Both the position numbers and the translations under genes were made by a program. From Modestobacter sp. DSM 44400 (GTDB lineage: Bacteria; Actinomycetota; Actinomycetes; Mycobacteriales; Geodermatophilaceae), in contig NZ_FNOZ01000006.1 in assembly GCF_900107175.1 (NCBI RefSeq), forward strand, positions 83,282 through 147,281: 64,000 nucleotides of DNA, given 5' to 3'. This document shows, piece by piece, positions 56,076 to 64,000 of this stretch; position 1 is the first letter of the stretch; each line of letters starts with the position of its first letter. The notes below the pieces were generated by a model that was not told the origin of the DNA, ran no database searches, and saw only the letters and a list, made by a program, of their open reading frames with translations.

Positions 56076-56723
56076 ATGGACACCCTCACGCACGTGGACG
56101 ACAGCCTGCTCGCCGACGTCAACGCCTTCGCCCGGCACACCGGCTGGCTGCACGGACCATTGCTCGGCTACGCCACCTACGGCATCGTGGTCTTCGCCGT
56201 CCTCCTGCTCTCGGCGATGCTGGTCAGCCGCACCGGGCCCAGCCGCAGCCTGGCGGCCGCGGGCTGGGCGTGCCTGGCGACGCTGGTCGCGGTGGGTGTG
56301 AACCAGCCGGTCGGACACCTCTTCGGCGAGGCTCGGCCGTTCACGACGCACCCGGAACTGCTGATCCTGGCCTCGCGCACCAGCGACTTCTCCTTCCCGA
56401 GCGACCATGCCGTCATGGCCGGCGCCGCTGCCGCGGGGTGCTGGCTGGTCTCCCGGCGACTGGGCTGGGTCGCGACTGCCGCGGCGGTGGTGATGGCCTT
56501 CGCCCGCGTCTACATCGCGGCGCACTACCCGTGGGACGTGGTCGCCGGCCTCCTGCTGGGGGCGATGGTCACTCTGCTGGGCTGGTGGCTGTTCCGGGGG
56601 CCACTGATCGCAGTCACCGGCTGGCTGCGGCACCGCCCCCTGCTGCGGACGGTGTTCCCGGAGCCGACCTCGGCGCAGGTCACTGCTGGCCGGGACGCGA
56701 CGCCCGTGGGGACACGGACGTGA
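56076..56723 (+). CDS. PAP2 family phosphatase
   Basis: A 215-residue membrane phosphatase. The three PAP2 motifs are FGEARPF (Arg), FSFPSDHAVMAGAAA (His; SDH instead of SGH) and ARVYIAAHYPWDVVAG (His, Asp). Five or six helices are visible. It probably dephosphorylates an undecaprenyl or phosphatidyl lipid. The ATG follows AGGAGCGAACAGCAC. It overlaps the DedA gene. Confidence 0.9.
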   Translation: MDTLTHVDDSLLADVNAFARHTGWLHGPLLGYATYGIVVFAVLLLSAMLVSRTGPSRSLAAAGWACLATLVAVGVNQPVGHLFGEARPFTTHPELLILASRTSDFSFPSDHAVMAGAAAAGCWLVSRRLGWVATAAAVVMAFARVYIAAHYPWDVVAGLLLGAMVTLLGWWLFRGPLIAVTGWLRHRPLLRTVFPEPTSAQVTAGRDATPVGTRT

Positions 56724-57337
56724 GCGGCCTCGTCGACCGGCTGCTCAGCGTGCCGAGCTGGGCCGTCCTGGTCATCACGGGCCTGGTCGTCTTCGCCGAG
56801 GACGCCCTCTTCGTCGGTTTCGTGCTGCCCGGGGAGACCGTGGCCGTGCTGGCCGGCGTGGCGGCCAAGCTCGGGCACGTCCCACTTCCCGCCGTCCTGG
56901 CCGTGGTGGTCATCGCGGCGATCGTCGGTGACAGCGTCGGATACGAGATCGGGCGGCACTTCGGGCAGCGCGTGCTCGCCCTGCGGTTCCTCGACAAGCG
57001 CCGCAAGCGCCTCGAGGACGCCGAGGACTTCCTGGCGCGTCGCGGGGGCAGCGCCGTGTTCCTCGGCCGCTGGGTGGCGTTCTTCCGCGCCGTCATGCCC
57101 GCCCTCGCCGGAACGGCCCGGATGCGGTACCTGAAGTTCCTGGCCTACAACGCCGCCGGCGGGTTCGCCTGGGGAGTTGCCGTCGTCCTCGTCGGCTACG
57201 CCGCGGGAGCGTCCTACGCCCAGGTCGAGAAGAGCTTCGGCACCGGCTCGGCACTCGTCGTGCTGGCCCTGGTCGTCGTCGCCCTGGTCGTCTGGCGCGT
57301 CCGCGAGCACCGCGCCCAACACACGGCCGAGCGCTAG
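56720..57337 (+). CDS. DedA family membrane protein
   Basis: A 205-residue DedA/VTT-fold protein with ALFVGFVLPGETVAVLAGVA, GDSVGYEIGRHFG and GRWVAFFRAVMPALAGTARM. DedA proteins flip phospholipids or undecaprenyl phosphate. The GTG is coupled to the PAP2 stop (GTGA), which points to joint recycling of a polyprenyl carrier. Confidence 0.9.
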   Translation: MSGLVDRLLSVPSWAVLVITGLVVFAEDALFVGFVLPGETVAVLAGVAAKLGHVPLPAVLAVVVIAAIVGDSVGYEIGRHFGQRVLALRFLDKRRKRLEDAEDFLARRGGSAVFLGRWVAFFRAVMPALAGTARMRYLKFLAYNAAGGFAWGVAVVLVGYAAGASYAQVEKSFGTGSALVVLALVVVALVVWRVREHRAQHTAER

Positions 57338-57580
57338 TCAGTCGCCGGGGACGTCGCCCAACTCGACCTCCAGCCCCTTCGCGGAGCGCTCGCGGCCGTC
57401 CTGCTCCCGCACCCGGTTGCGGGCGTAGCGGTAGACGCCGTCCCAGGAGCCGGCGGGGAAGCGGGCGACCTCCTCCTCGCCGCGGTGGACGGTGAGCACG
57501 CCGTCGGTGTCCTGGTAGTGCGTGGCCTCCAGGAACGTGTGGTCGACGTGGTGGTCGTACCGCAACAGGACAGTGATCAC
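57338..57580 (-). CDS. small hypothetical protein
   Basis: An 80-residue protein from a GTG at 57580, converging with DedA without any gap. It has LLRYDHHVDHTFLEATHYQD near the N-terminus and DGVYRYARNRVREQDG. It looks like a coding sequence, but I do not recognise the family. Confidence 0.55.
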   Translation of the reverse strand: MITVLLRYDHHVDHTFLEATHYQDTDGVLTVHRGEEEVARFPAGSWDGVYRYARNRVREQDGRERSAKGLEVELGDVPGD

Positions 57581-57641
57581 CGCTGCACTGTCCGGCACCG
57601 GTGTGGCGAGCGCCAAGCAGGGCGCTCGTACCGGGGGCGCC

Positions 57642-58919
57642 TCAGGCCGGCCCTGCCGGCCGGACGGCCAGGGTCCAGACGAGCAGCAGGAGAGCCGCCA
57701 GCTGGCTCGCGGCAACGACCACCGCCAGGGCCGGGATCGAACGGGAGTACAGCGCGCCGGCCGTCGCTCCGCCGGCCACCGCGGCGGCGCCCTGGACGGC
57801 GGCGAACAGCCCGTACCCGGTGGCACGGCGATCGGCGGGTACCACCGCAGCGACGAAGGCCTTGACGGTGGAGTCCTGCACACCCACGGCAGCTCCCCAG
57901 ATCAGCACGCCGAGGACCGCGACCAGCACGATGTTCGAGAACGCCAGCAGCGGCACGGCCGCGACGAGGAACGGCAGGGCGAACAGCACCCGGGCGTGCC
58001 AGCGGTCGAACAGCCAGCCGGTGACCAGCGCCGCGACCGCAGCCGCGGCCATGGCAGCGGCGTACACGACGGGTACGACGGCGACGGCGACGACGCGATC
58101 CTGGACCAGGTGGTAGGAGATCACCCCGAAGGTGACCAGCCCCGCGGTGGCGAGACCGGCTGCCGCGGCGAAGAGCCAGAACCGGGTGGGCAGGGTCCGC
58201 CCCATCGCCAGCACGGACAGCCTCGGCGCGGCAGGCGCCGACCTGACCTCGTCCCCCAGCGGGTCGCCGACGCGGCGGCGCATCCAGAGGAGCAGGGCCA
58301 TCGACGCCACCGCGGGAACGGCCAGCACCGCCATCGCCGGCCACAGAGCGCCGGACAGCGCGGCCACCCCCGCCACGAGCAGGGGCCCGGAGAAGGCACC
58401 CACCTGGTCCAGCGCCTTGTGGACGCCGAAGCCGCGGCCGATGCCGACCGGTCCGGCGGCATGGGCCAGCAGCGTCGACTTTGCGGGGCTCCGGACCGCC
58501 TTGCCCGTCCGCTCGGCGAGGACGAGAGCGCAGGCCACCAGGAGGCCGGCCGCGCCCAGGAAGGGAGTAACGGCCAGGGCCGGCACGCAGACCGCAGTCA
58601 GGCCGTAGCCGGCCAGGGTCATCCCCCAGTAGTTGCCGGACCGGTCCACCCGCGACCCGAAGAACAGCCGCAGCACCAGGGCAGCGGCCTCACCGGCCCC
58701 GGTCACGAGTCCGACCACGAGGGCCGAAGCACCCAGTGACCCCAACAGCGGGCCGGTGATGGAGCGAGCGCCCTCGTACACCATGTCGGCGGCGAGGCTC
58801 ACCACACCGAAGCCGACCACTGCCCGCCACGGCGACCACGCCGACACCGGCGTGGTCGTCGTCAGCGGCTCGGGCTGAGGGGACGGCGGGGCGCCGCCGG
58901 CATGCTCGGACGAGGGCAC
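57642..58919 (-). CDS. MFS transporter
   Basis: A 425-residue permease with 12 hydrophobic helices. Recognisable stretches are VVSLAADMVYEGARSITGPL, RTGKAVRSPAKSTLLAH and GFGVHKALDQVGAFSGPLL, typical of a group of MFS proteins annotated only by fold. Substrate unknown. It starts at a GTG. Confidence 0.88.
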   Translation of the reverse strand: MPSSEHAGGAPPSPQPEPLTTTTPVSAWSPWRAVVGFGVVSLAADMVYEGARSITGPLLGSLGASALVVGLVTGAGEAAALVLRLFFGSRVDRSGNYWGMTLAGYGLTAVCVPALAVTPFLGAAGLLVACALVLAERTGKAVRSPAKSTLLAHAAGPVGIGRGFGVHKALDQVGAFSGPLLVAGVAALSGALWPAMAVLAVPAVASMALLLWMRRRVGDPLGDEVRSAPAAPRLSVLAMGRTLPTRFWLFAAAAGLATAGLVTFGVISYHLVQDRVVAVAVVPVVYAAAMAAAAVAALVTGWLFDRWHARVLFALPFLVAAVPLLAFSNIVLVAVLGVLIWGAAVGVQDSTVKAFVAAVVPADRRATGYGLFAAVQGAAAVAGGATAGALYSRSIPALAVVVAASQLAALLLLVWTLAVRPAGPA

Positions 58920-59007
58920 CGCTACATGGTCGTCGTCCTCGGTGAGGGCGGTGCAGTCGGGCTGCCGCCGTCCGCTCGGCAGGCTCAGCGGCGAGACCGA
59001 TCGACGA

Positions 59008-59301
59008 TCAGGTCACCGGGACGAGTGGATGGACTCCTGGTGCGGTGGCAAGGGCGTCTCCGGCAGCCCCCAGCGCCTTCTGCACGTGCTCGGTCTGCAG
59101 GTGAGCGTCCAGGTCGCCCTGGTGGCGCCAGCGCTCCTGCGTCACGAAGGTGCCTGGGGCCACTGCGGACTCGAACAACTCATACGCAAGGCACCCCTCC
59201 TCCTCTCGGGTCGGGGCCACGAGCGCGAGCAGTGCCTGGCGCACGACGTCCTCCTGGCCGTTCTTGGCCACGAGGACCGCGACCACCGACAGTTCGGACA
59301 C
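59008..59301 (-). CDS. antibiotic biosynthesis monooxygenase (ABM) domain protein
   Basis: A 97-residue ferredoxin-like dimeric alpha-beta barrel protein: VVAVLVAKNGQEDVVRQAL, TREEEGCLAYELFES and FVTQERWRHQGDLDAHLQTE. AAGGGG precedes the GTG. Members are quinol monooxygenases or of unknown role. Confidence 0.88.
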   Translation of the reverse strand: MSELSVVAVLVAKNGQEDVVRQALLALVAPTREEEGCLAYELFESAVAPGTFVTQERWRHQGDLDAHLQTEHVQKALGAAGDALATAPGVHPLVPVT

Positions 59302-59826
59302 AGCGAGCCCCTTCCGCTCAGGTTGTGCACTACTGGTCGGGGGACGATATGCCTCTTTGTCGCGGGGCTGCACTTCCGCGCCGGACGGGACGGCGTCGAT
59401 CACCGGAGGGGCGCCAGTGAGCCGCAACGATTCGGCAAGGGCTCCGCGCGAGTCCCTCGAGGCTCGGGTCGAGCCGGTGTCCCGCCGTCGGCCCGGCGTG
59501 CGACCCGCCACGGCCTCGCCGAGGGCGGCTGACCGCCCGCCCTGCCTGCCAGGCTGCCGACGCTTCCGCGGTTCTTCTTCAGTGCCCCGTCTTCTCTGGA
59601 GCCGCAGGCAGACCGGAGAAAAATAGGAGGCTGCCGTCAAGGGTCGAGAGGGACATGCTCGATGCTCACCGCCCCGGCGGGGCTGGCAGGCGATCAAGGC
59701 TGGTGCGGAACCCGACCGGCGAGCCCGGTCGTCCCTGCACATGCGGCGGCGAAGATCAGCGACGCACGGCGTCAGGCCGCCGATCTACGTTGGCCGCGTC
59801 GTGCCCCGGAGTGGGCTCATCCGACC
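59302..59826. other. gene-free stretch before the integrase relic
   Basis: About 525 bases in which I see no convincing gene, RNA or repeat. It marks the border to the mobile-DNA region. Confidence 0.5.
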
Positions 59827-60950
59827 GTGAAGCGCAGGACGATGGCAAGCCTTCAAGACCGATGGCGCCGCAGGGACCCGGCCACCGGCCGTCTGGTGCC
59901 CACAACGCTGGACGGCAAGGGGCTGCGTACCGCCCGCAGTTCCGGGATCCGTCGGGCCGCCAGGTGACGAAGGGGTTCGCCCTCAAGCGGGACGCACAGC
60001 GCTGGCTGACCGACCAGACCGCCCACATCGTCCGGGGCACCTACGGCGACCCCGGCGCCGGCCGCACCACCTTCGCCGAGTTCTACGCGGACTGGTCGAG
60101 CCGCCAGGTGTAGGACCCGGGGACCGTCGCCGCCATGAACCTCGCGGTCGGTTCGGTGCCGTCCGCCGACGTCCCCCTGCGGTCGCACCTCGAGTCCTGG
60201 GTCAAGGGAGTGGTCGACCGCGGGCTCGCTCCGGGAACCGTGCACACCCGGACGAACAACGTGCGCGCCGTCCTGCGTGGTGCCGTCGCCGACGAACTGA
60301 CCCGGACGACCCCAGCGAAGGCATCACGCTCCCCCGTCGCCGGCGCACCGAGGCCGCCATGCGGCTGCCCACCGCCGCCCAGGTCGGCACCGTCCTCCAG
60401 GCCGCTGACGACGCCTTCCGACCGTTCGTCGCCCTCTGCGCCTTCGCCGACCTGCGGCTCGGCGGGGCAGCCGCCGTCCGGGTCGAGGACATCGACTTCT
60501 TGCGCCGCAGCCTCACCGTGGCGCGGCAGGTGCAGCGGGCGGGACGCGTGGCCGTCGAGGTCCAGTCGCCCCAGTACGGCAGCGAACGAAGCGTGTTCCT
60601 TGCACCTGCGCTCGTCGACCTGTTGGCCGCCCACGTCGCCGCCACTGCCCGGCCGGCGGCTGGTTGTTCACCGGCGCCGGCCAGGACCCGCCGCACCAGA
60701 ACATCGTCGGCCACCGGTGGCGCACCCTCACGGCCGCCGCCGGCCTGTCAGGGCTGCGGCTGCATGGCCTCCAGCACTTCTACGCCTCGGGTCTCATCGA
60801 CTCCGGCTGCGACGTCGTGACCGTGCAGCGCGCCCTCGACCAGGCCCCGGCGACGACCACGCTGTCGACCTACTCGCACCTGTGGCCGACCCCGGAGGAC
60901 CGCACGCGGGACGCCGCGCAGCAGCTTTTCGCGGATTCTTGGGCTGGTTG
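59827..60950 (+). pseudogene. decayed tyrosine recombinase (integrase)
   Basis: Pieces of a site-specific integrase lie in order in several frames. The N-terminal part starts MASLQDRWRRRDPATGR and continues in another frame (TKGFALKRDAQRWLTDQ) to a stop at 60113. The core-binding part follows (LAPGTVHTRTNNVRAVLRGA), then the catalytic part (CDVVTVQRAL; TTLSTYSHLWP with the Tyr). The motif expected as LHDLRH reads LHGLQH, so a catalytic Arg is lost, and GHA reads DQA. It cannot be active. Confidence 0.88.
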
Positions 60951-61140
60951 TGGACCGGGCGGGCTCTACAGGCCGCTGACGTGTGGTTTTACCCGTCTCT
61001 ACACGTTGAAGCGGAACGTTGCCGGGGTATTTGACCTTGGTTGGCTGACGTCGAAATACGTCTCTGACCTGGGCTTATGCTGTTGGTCGTTGATGGTGGC
61101 GCACGGTCGAAACTGAACGTCTTGCGGACTTTTTGCGGAC
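60951..61140 (+). other. lower-GC segment at the integrase 3' end
   Basis: About 170 bases of 55-57% GC (two counted 60-base lines) split the integrase tail: after it, around 61110, a frame reads LNVLRTFCGLTAD, which resembles the usual integrase C-terminus. It looks like an insertion. No gene is recognisable. Confidence 0.45.
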
Positions 61141-61562
61141 TGACTGCGGACCGGCGCGCCCGCACCCCTCCCCCGGCGACGCGCGGAGGAGGGCGCGGGA
61201 GACCCCCGGCCTGTCAGTGCCTGCTGCCGAAGTCGGCTATGAGCCGGCTGGGCTACCGCTCCCCCGCGCCGCACCGCGCGGGTAGCGAGGACCCACCATC
61301 TGGCTTGAGCCGACCACGGTCGAGCAGCACAGGCGCAAACGAGCGGTGAGCCGCGGTGACGCGGCGGGTCAACGACCCGGAGCGTCATCTTCAGGGACGT
61401 TCGCGCGGACGGGCACAGGGGCCCACCGCCCAGGCATCACTGCGCTCCGGCCATCACTATCGCCCCCCACTGCGAGGGCGACTCGTGGGGGTTCACGCAG
61501 GTACCCACGCTCACCGTGCGCCCGGCTTGCGCTGTGACCCGCGGTCGCGGACGGTTGCCGAC
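61141..61562. other. gene-free stretch
   Basis: About 420 bases between the integrase relic and the coiled-coil gene. I see no gene, tRNA or clear repeat that would serve as an attachment site. Confidence 0.45.
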
Positions 61563-62003
61563 GTGGACGCCTTCCGTGGGCTGGGGATGCCCAGCATCCC
61601 CGGGCTCGGTGACGTGCTGACGCTGCTGCAGAAGCAGTCCGAGACACTCGCCCAACTGCCGCGCACACTCGCCGACCTCAACCGGACCATCCAGGAGCTG
61701 ACCGAGGCCACCACGAAGGCCCGGGAGACGATCGGGTCCGCCCAGCGGATCACCGAGCACCTCGAGGGTCTGATCGAGGAGCTGCAGCAGCCGGTGCGGG
61801 GCCTCAAGCCAGGGCTGGAGCGGATCGGCAGGGTCCTGGACGACCCCGCCGTCGACACCGTGCCCGACACGCTTCGGCGTATCCACGACGACCTGATGCC
61901 CTTGATCGCCGGACTGCGCCAGGCTCAGGCCCGAGTCGGGTCGGTCACCGGAGTGCTGCGCCGCCGCCCTCGTTCCGCTGACGCACATGATCGTGAACAC
62001 TGA
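61563..62003 (+). CDS. coiled-coil protein of unknown function
   Basis: A 146-residue protein (GTG at 61563; ATG at 61587 also plausible). Heptad-rich helices cover most of it: LTLLQKQSETLAQLPRTLAD, TKARETIGSAQRITEHLEG and IEELQQPVRGLKPGLER. The end is basic. It resembles small phasin-like helical proteins, but no family is certain. Confidence 0.68.
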   Translation: MDAFRGLGMPSIPGLGDVLTLLQKQSETLAQLPRTLADLNRTIQELTEATTKARETIGSAQRITEHLEGLIEELQQPVRGLKPGLERIGRVLDDPAVDTVPDTLRRIHDDLMPLIAGLRQAQARVGSVTGVLRRRPRSADAHDREH

Positions 62004-62130
62004 CCACCCTCCGGTGTGCTTTCGAAGCTTCGGGGAGCTGATCGCACAGCGCGCGGCCTCGATGGCCTCCACCGTCGACCGGCTCGGGCCGCTGGCACAG
62101 TGACCGGGAACCAACCGGGAGAGGTCGGCG

Positions 62131-62709
62131 ATGACCAACGAGCACGCGCCGGCGATTGAGGAGACCCCCGCCGCACCGGCGCAGTACGTCATCCGGGCCG
62201 CGACCGCCGAGGACGCCACCGGAATCGCGGAGGCGCACGTCTCCTCCTGGCAGACCGCCTACCGCGGTCTGCTGCCGCAGGCGCTGCTCGACGGCCTCTC
62301 CGTCGAACGGCGCACCGTGCAGTGGCAGCGCGACATCCACAGCGGCAACTTCGACGTCCACGTCGCCACCGACCCGGCCGGGCACGTTGGCGGGTTCATC
62401 GCCACCGGTCGCAGTAGGGACGACGACACAGCCGAGACCGTCGGCGAACTCATCGCGATCTACCTGCGCCCGCAGCTGTGGAGCCTGGGCCTCGGCGGCC
62501 GACTGCACGCCGCGGGCATCGCCGGCCTGGCGACCCGCTTCGAGCAGGCCACACTGTGGGTGCTCGACGGCAACGCCCGCTCCCGCGCCTTCTACGAGCG
62601 CCAGGGCTGGCAACCCGACGGCACCGTCAAGCGCAACACCATCGGCGACGCCGAGGTCGTCGAGGTCCGCTACCGGCGGCGGTTTGACGGCCACGCCCAA
62701 AACGCGTAG
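62131..62709 (+). CDS. GNAT family N-acetyltransferase
   Basis: A 192-residue acetyltransferase. Motifs are IRAATAEDATGIAEAHVSSW at the N-terminus, ELIAIYLRPQLWSLGLGGRL (acetyl-CoA loop) and NARSRAFYERQGWQPDG. GGGAGAGG precedes the ATG. Substrate unknown. Confidence 0.9.
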   Translation: MTNEHAPAIEETPAAPAQYVIRAATAEDATGIAEAHVSSWQTAYRGLLPQALLDGLSVERRTVQWQRDIHSGNFDVHVATDPAGHVGGFIATGRSRDDDTAETVGELIAIYLRPQLWSLGLGGRLHAAGIAGLATRFEQATLWVLDGNARSRAFYERQGWQPDGTVKRNTIGDAEVVEVRYRRRFDGHAQNA

Positions 62710-63630
62710 CCCGGCCCTGCTGGCGTTCTCGGCGTGAGACTCGCCGTCCGCCGAGACCCCGACTGCGTTGAGCACGTCACCCGCCACTGCCCTGGCCCAG
62801 CCTCGACGTACTCCAGGCCGGACAGACGACGAGCGACATCTGTGCGAACCGACATGAGTGACCGCGTCAGCACACTCGCCGTCAGCCATCAGCTGCAGTG
62901 ACAGCCAGCCGATTAATGGTCCCGGCCAGGACATGACGAACGGAGCCAGAGGATGACGTCTGCGCTGGTCAGGCCGTAGAAGGCCGCCGTCCGCTGCCGC
63001 CGTCGATCCCCCGTTGACGCGCGGCCACATCGCGACCACTCGGTCCCTACTGACTGCGTCGGTCGAGCGGCGAAACGCCCGCACCCCCAGCAGGCGACGG
63101 AAGACCGGCGGCCGGCCGGTCAACGAGTTGGAGTGCCGGCTGGTCGCCCGCCGGAAGCAGGATGCGGCCGCAGAGCCGCCCACAGACACGTCTCCGCCGA
63201 CCGGCTAAGCCGAGGCGGGCCCGCCGGGCCGAGAACACCGGAGGGAACCTCGATCCCACTCAGTAGGAGGGCGGAGACCGTGACCCAGAAACCTATCGAC
63301 GGAGCACCGACAAGACAGCCCGCTTCCGTACCTCACAGAGCCCTGTCAGGAAAGCCCCGACCACCTTGCTGAGCGCCTAAAGCTGGTCGGCATCACCGTC
63401 CGCGAGACGGTCGACGAACGAACCCACGAGTGGCGTGACTCCGCCGGATCCAGCGCCGTGACGGCAAGCTCGACAGGGCGACGTGCGGCGAGAACCGGCC
63501 GGGCACGTGCCTGGAAGCCACAGCCGCCTGAGGTCGTCGACGCCCCCACCTCGACCAGACCGAACACCAGCTCGACCTGAGCGCGGCGATGCAGGACGTC
63601 GGGGTGGATGCGCGCCCGCTCCGTCACCGC
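62710..63630. other. gene-free stretch with probable relics
   Basis: About 920 bases in which short Arg-rich frames occur on both strands but none shows protein-like conservation. It is likely degraded mobile DNA. Confidence 0.5.
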
Positions 63631-63666
63631 GCCAGTGCCAGTGCCAGTGCCAGTGCCAGTGCCAGT
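63631..63666 (+). repeat. six tandem GCCAGT units
   Basis: Six perfect copies of the hexamer GCCAGT, immediately before the IS256-type element end. Copy number may vary by slippage. Confidence 0.95.
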
Positions 63667-63700
63667 GCGAGCAATCGTCAAGACCTGTGGATCAAGATCT

Positions 63701-64000
63701 TTAGGCGGCCTGTTGTTCGGGGGTTTCGTCGGGTCGTTCGATGAGCTTGCCGCCCTGGAATACGGCGCCGGCTCGGACGAGGGCGACCAGGTGGGGTGCG
63801 TTGACTGCCCGCCAGCGGTCCTGGGCGGCTTCGATGAGTTTGAAGGCCATCGCCAGCCCGGCGGCTCGTGAGCCGGGCCCGCGGGTGATCTTGGTGCGGT
63901 GTCGGACGGTGGCGAAGGTGGACTCGATCGGGTTGGTGGTGCGCAGATGGACCCAGTGCTCGGCGGGGTAGTCGTAGAAGGCGAGCAACTGGTCGAGGTG
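63701..64000 (-). mobile_element. IS256 family transposase, C-terminal part (rest outside window)
   Basis: One hundred codons of a mutator/IS256-type transposase are visible up to the right edge. The family end NPIESTFATVRHRTK with the catalytic Glu, followed by GLAMAFKLIEAAQDRWR, is unmistakable. It ends with TAA at 63701. The sequence just downstream (about 63671-63700, CAATCGTCAAGACCTGTGG) probably holds the terminal inverted repeat, which I could not confirm without the other end. Confidence 0.92.

Noticed and set aside
53708..56140. One 810-residue kinase protein on the minus strand
   Set aside because: The upstream part is out-of-frame translation of the response regulator; the kinase starts at the ATG overlapping that gene's stop.
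57522..58739. 405-codon plus-strand frame opposite the MFS gene
   Set aside because: Gly/Gln/Arg-rich shadow without motifs.
59305..59826. Attachment site or tRNA next to the integrase relic
   Set aside because: No cloverleaf-like sequence or direct repeat was seen on either side.
63014..63208. 64-codon frame upstream of the IS256-type element
   Set aside because: Arg-rich, no recognisable domain or ribosome-binding site, in an area of relics.

Overview
The window comes from a high-GC actinobacterium. Most of it is roughly 70-78% GC, GTG starts are common, and genes are packed in ATGA/GTGA overlaps. A DUF222-HNH endonuclease gene under an SOS box, a MurL/MurD2 pair, a DhaKLM cluster and several typically actinobacterial families would fit Geodermatophilaceae (Blastococcus, Geodermatophilus, Modestobacter). 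That family placement is inferred from gene content; no rRNA is present to test it. I saw no tRNA, rRNA or CRISPR array.

Layout. 0-4.2 kb: a partial SRPBCC-NUDIX fusion, an Rrf2 regulator, and a sulfate assimilation unit made of a short Cys-containing leader peptide, ferredoxin-sulfite reductase, a small zinc-ribbon protein and cysH, followed by a pterin dehydratase. 4.2-12.9 kb: VOC proteins (one a relic), a DUF3037/HipA-like kinase pair, DUF1990, a formate/nitrite-type channel, a large catalase, a decayed M1 peptidase and a sulfite-oxidase-like/flavin reductase pair. 13.0-16.5 kb: sdhCAB, probably with a leaderless sdhC mRNA.

16.5-35.1 kb is the most distinctive block. It holds an amidase, an enoyl-CoA hydratase-like gene, a GntR/FCD regulator, a five-gene branched-chain-type ABC importer, a molybdenum hydroxylase (FAD subunit, large subunit, 2Fe-2S subunit, second large subunit, CoxG-like protein), an alpha/beta hydrolase, an SDR and a CaiB-type CoA transferase. 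Copies of a TGGTATACCA palindrome, two perfect and two imperfect, lie in front of its transcription units. I infer one GntR-controlled uptake and degradation regulon for an unidentified, possibly N-containing or heteroaromatic, acid or amide.

35.1-44 kb: a relic region with a 93-bp sdhB fragment, an SGNH hydrolase, glutathione-independent formaldehyde dehydrogenase, an aquaglyceroporin-dhaKLM glycerol/dihydroxyacetone operon, an adenine/adenosine deaminase and an MFS exporter. 44-59.3 kb: a NlpC/P60 cell-wall hydrolase, an Fsr-like exporter with a divergent shortened AraC regulator, an LLM flavin enzyme, murL-murD2 (the alternative route to D-Glu in peptidoglycan), a broken DUF222-HNH gene, a two-component system, PAP2-DedA and another MFS protein. 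59.8-64 kb: remains of mobile DNA (decayed tyrosine integrase, a simple-sequence repeat, the end of an IS256-type transposase) with a coiled-coil protein and a GNAT acetyltransferase between them.
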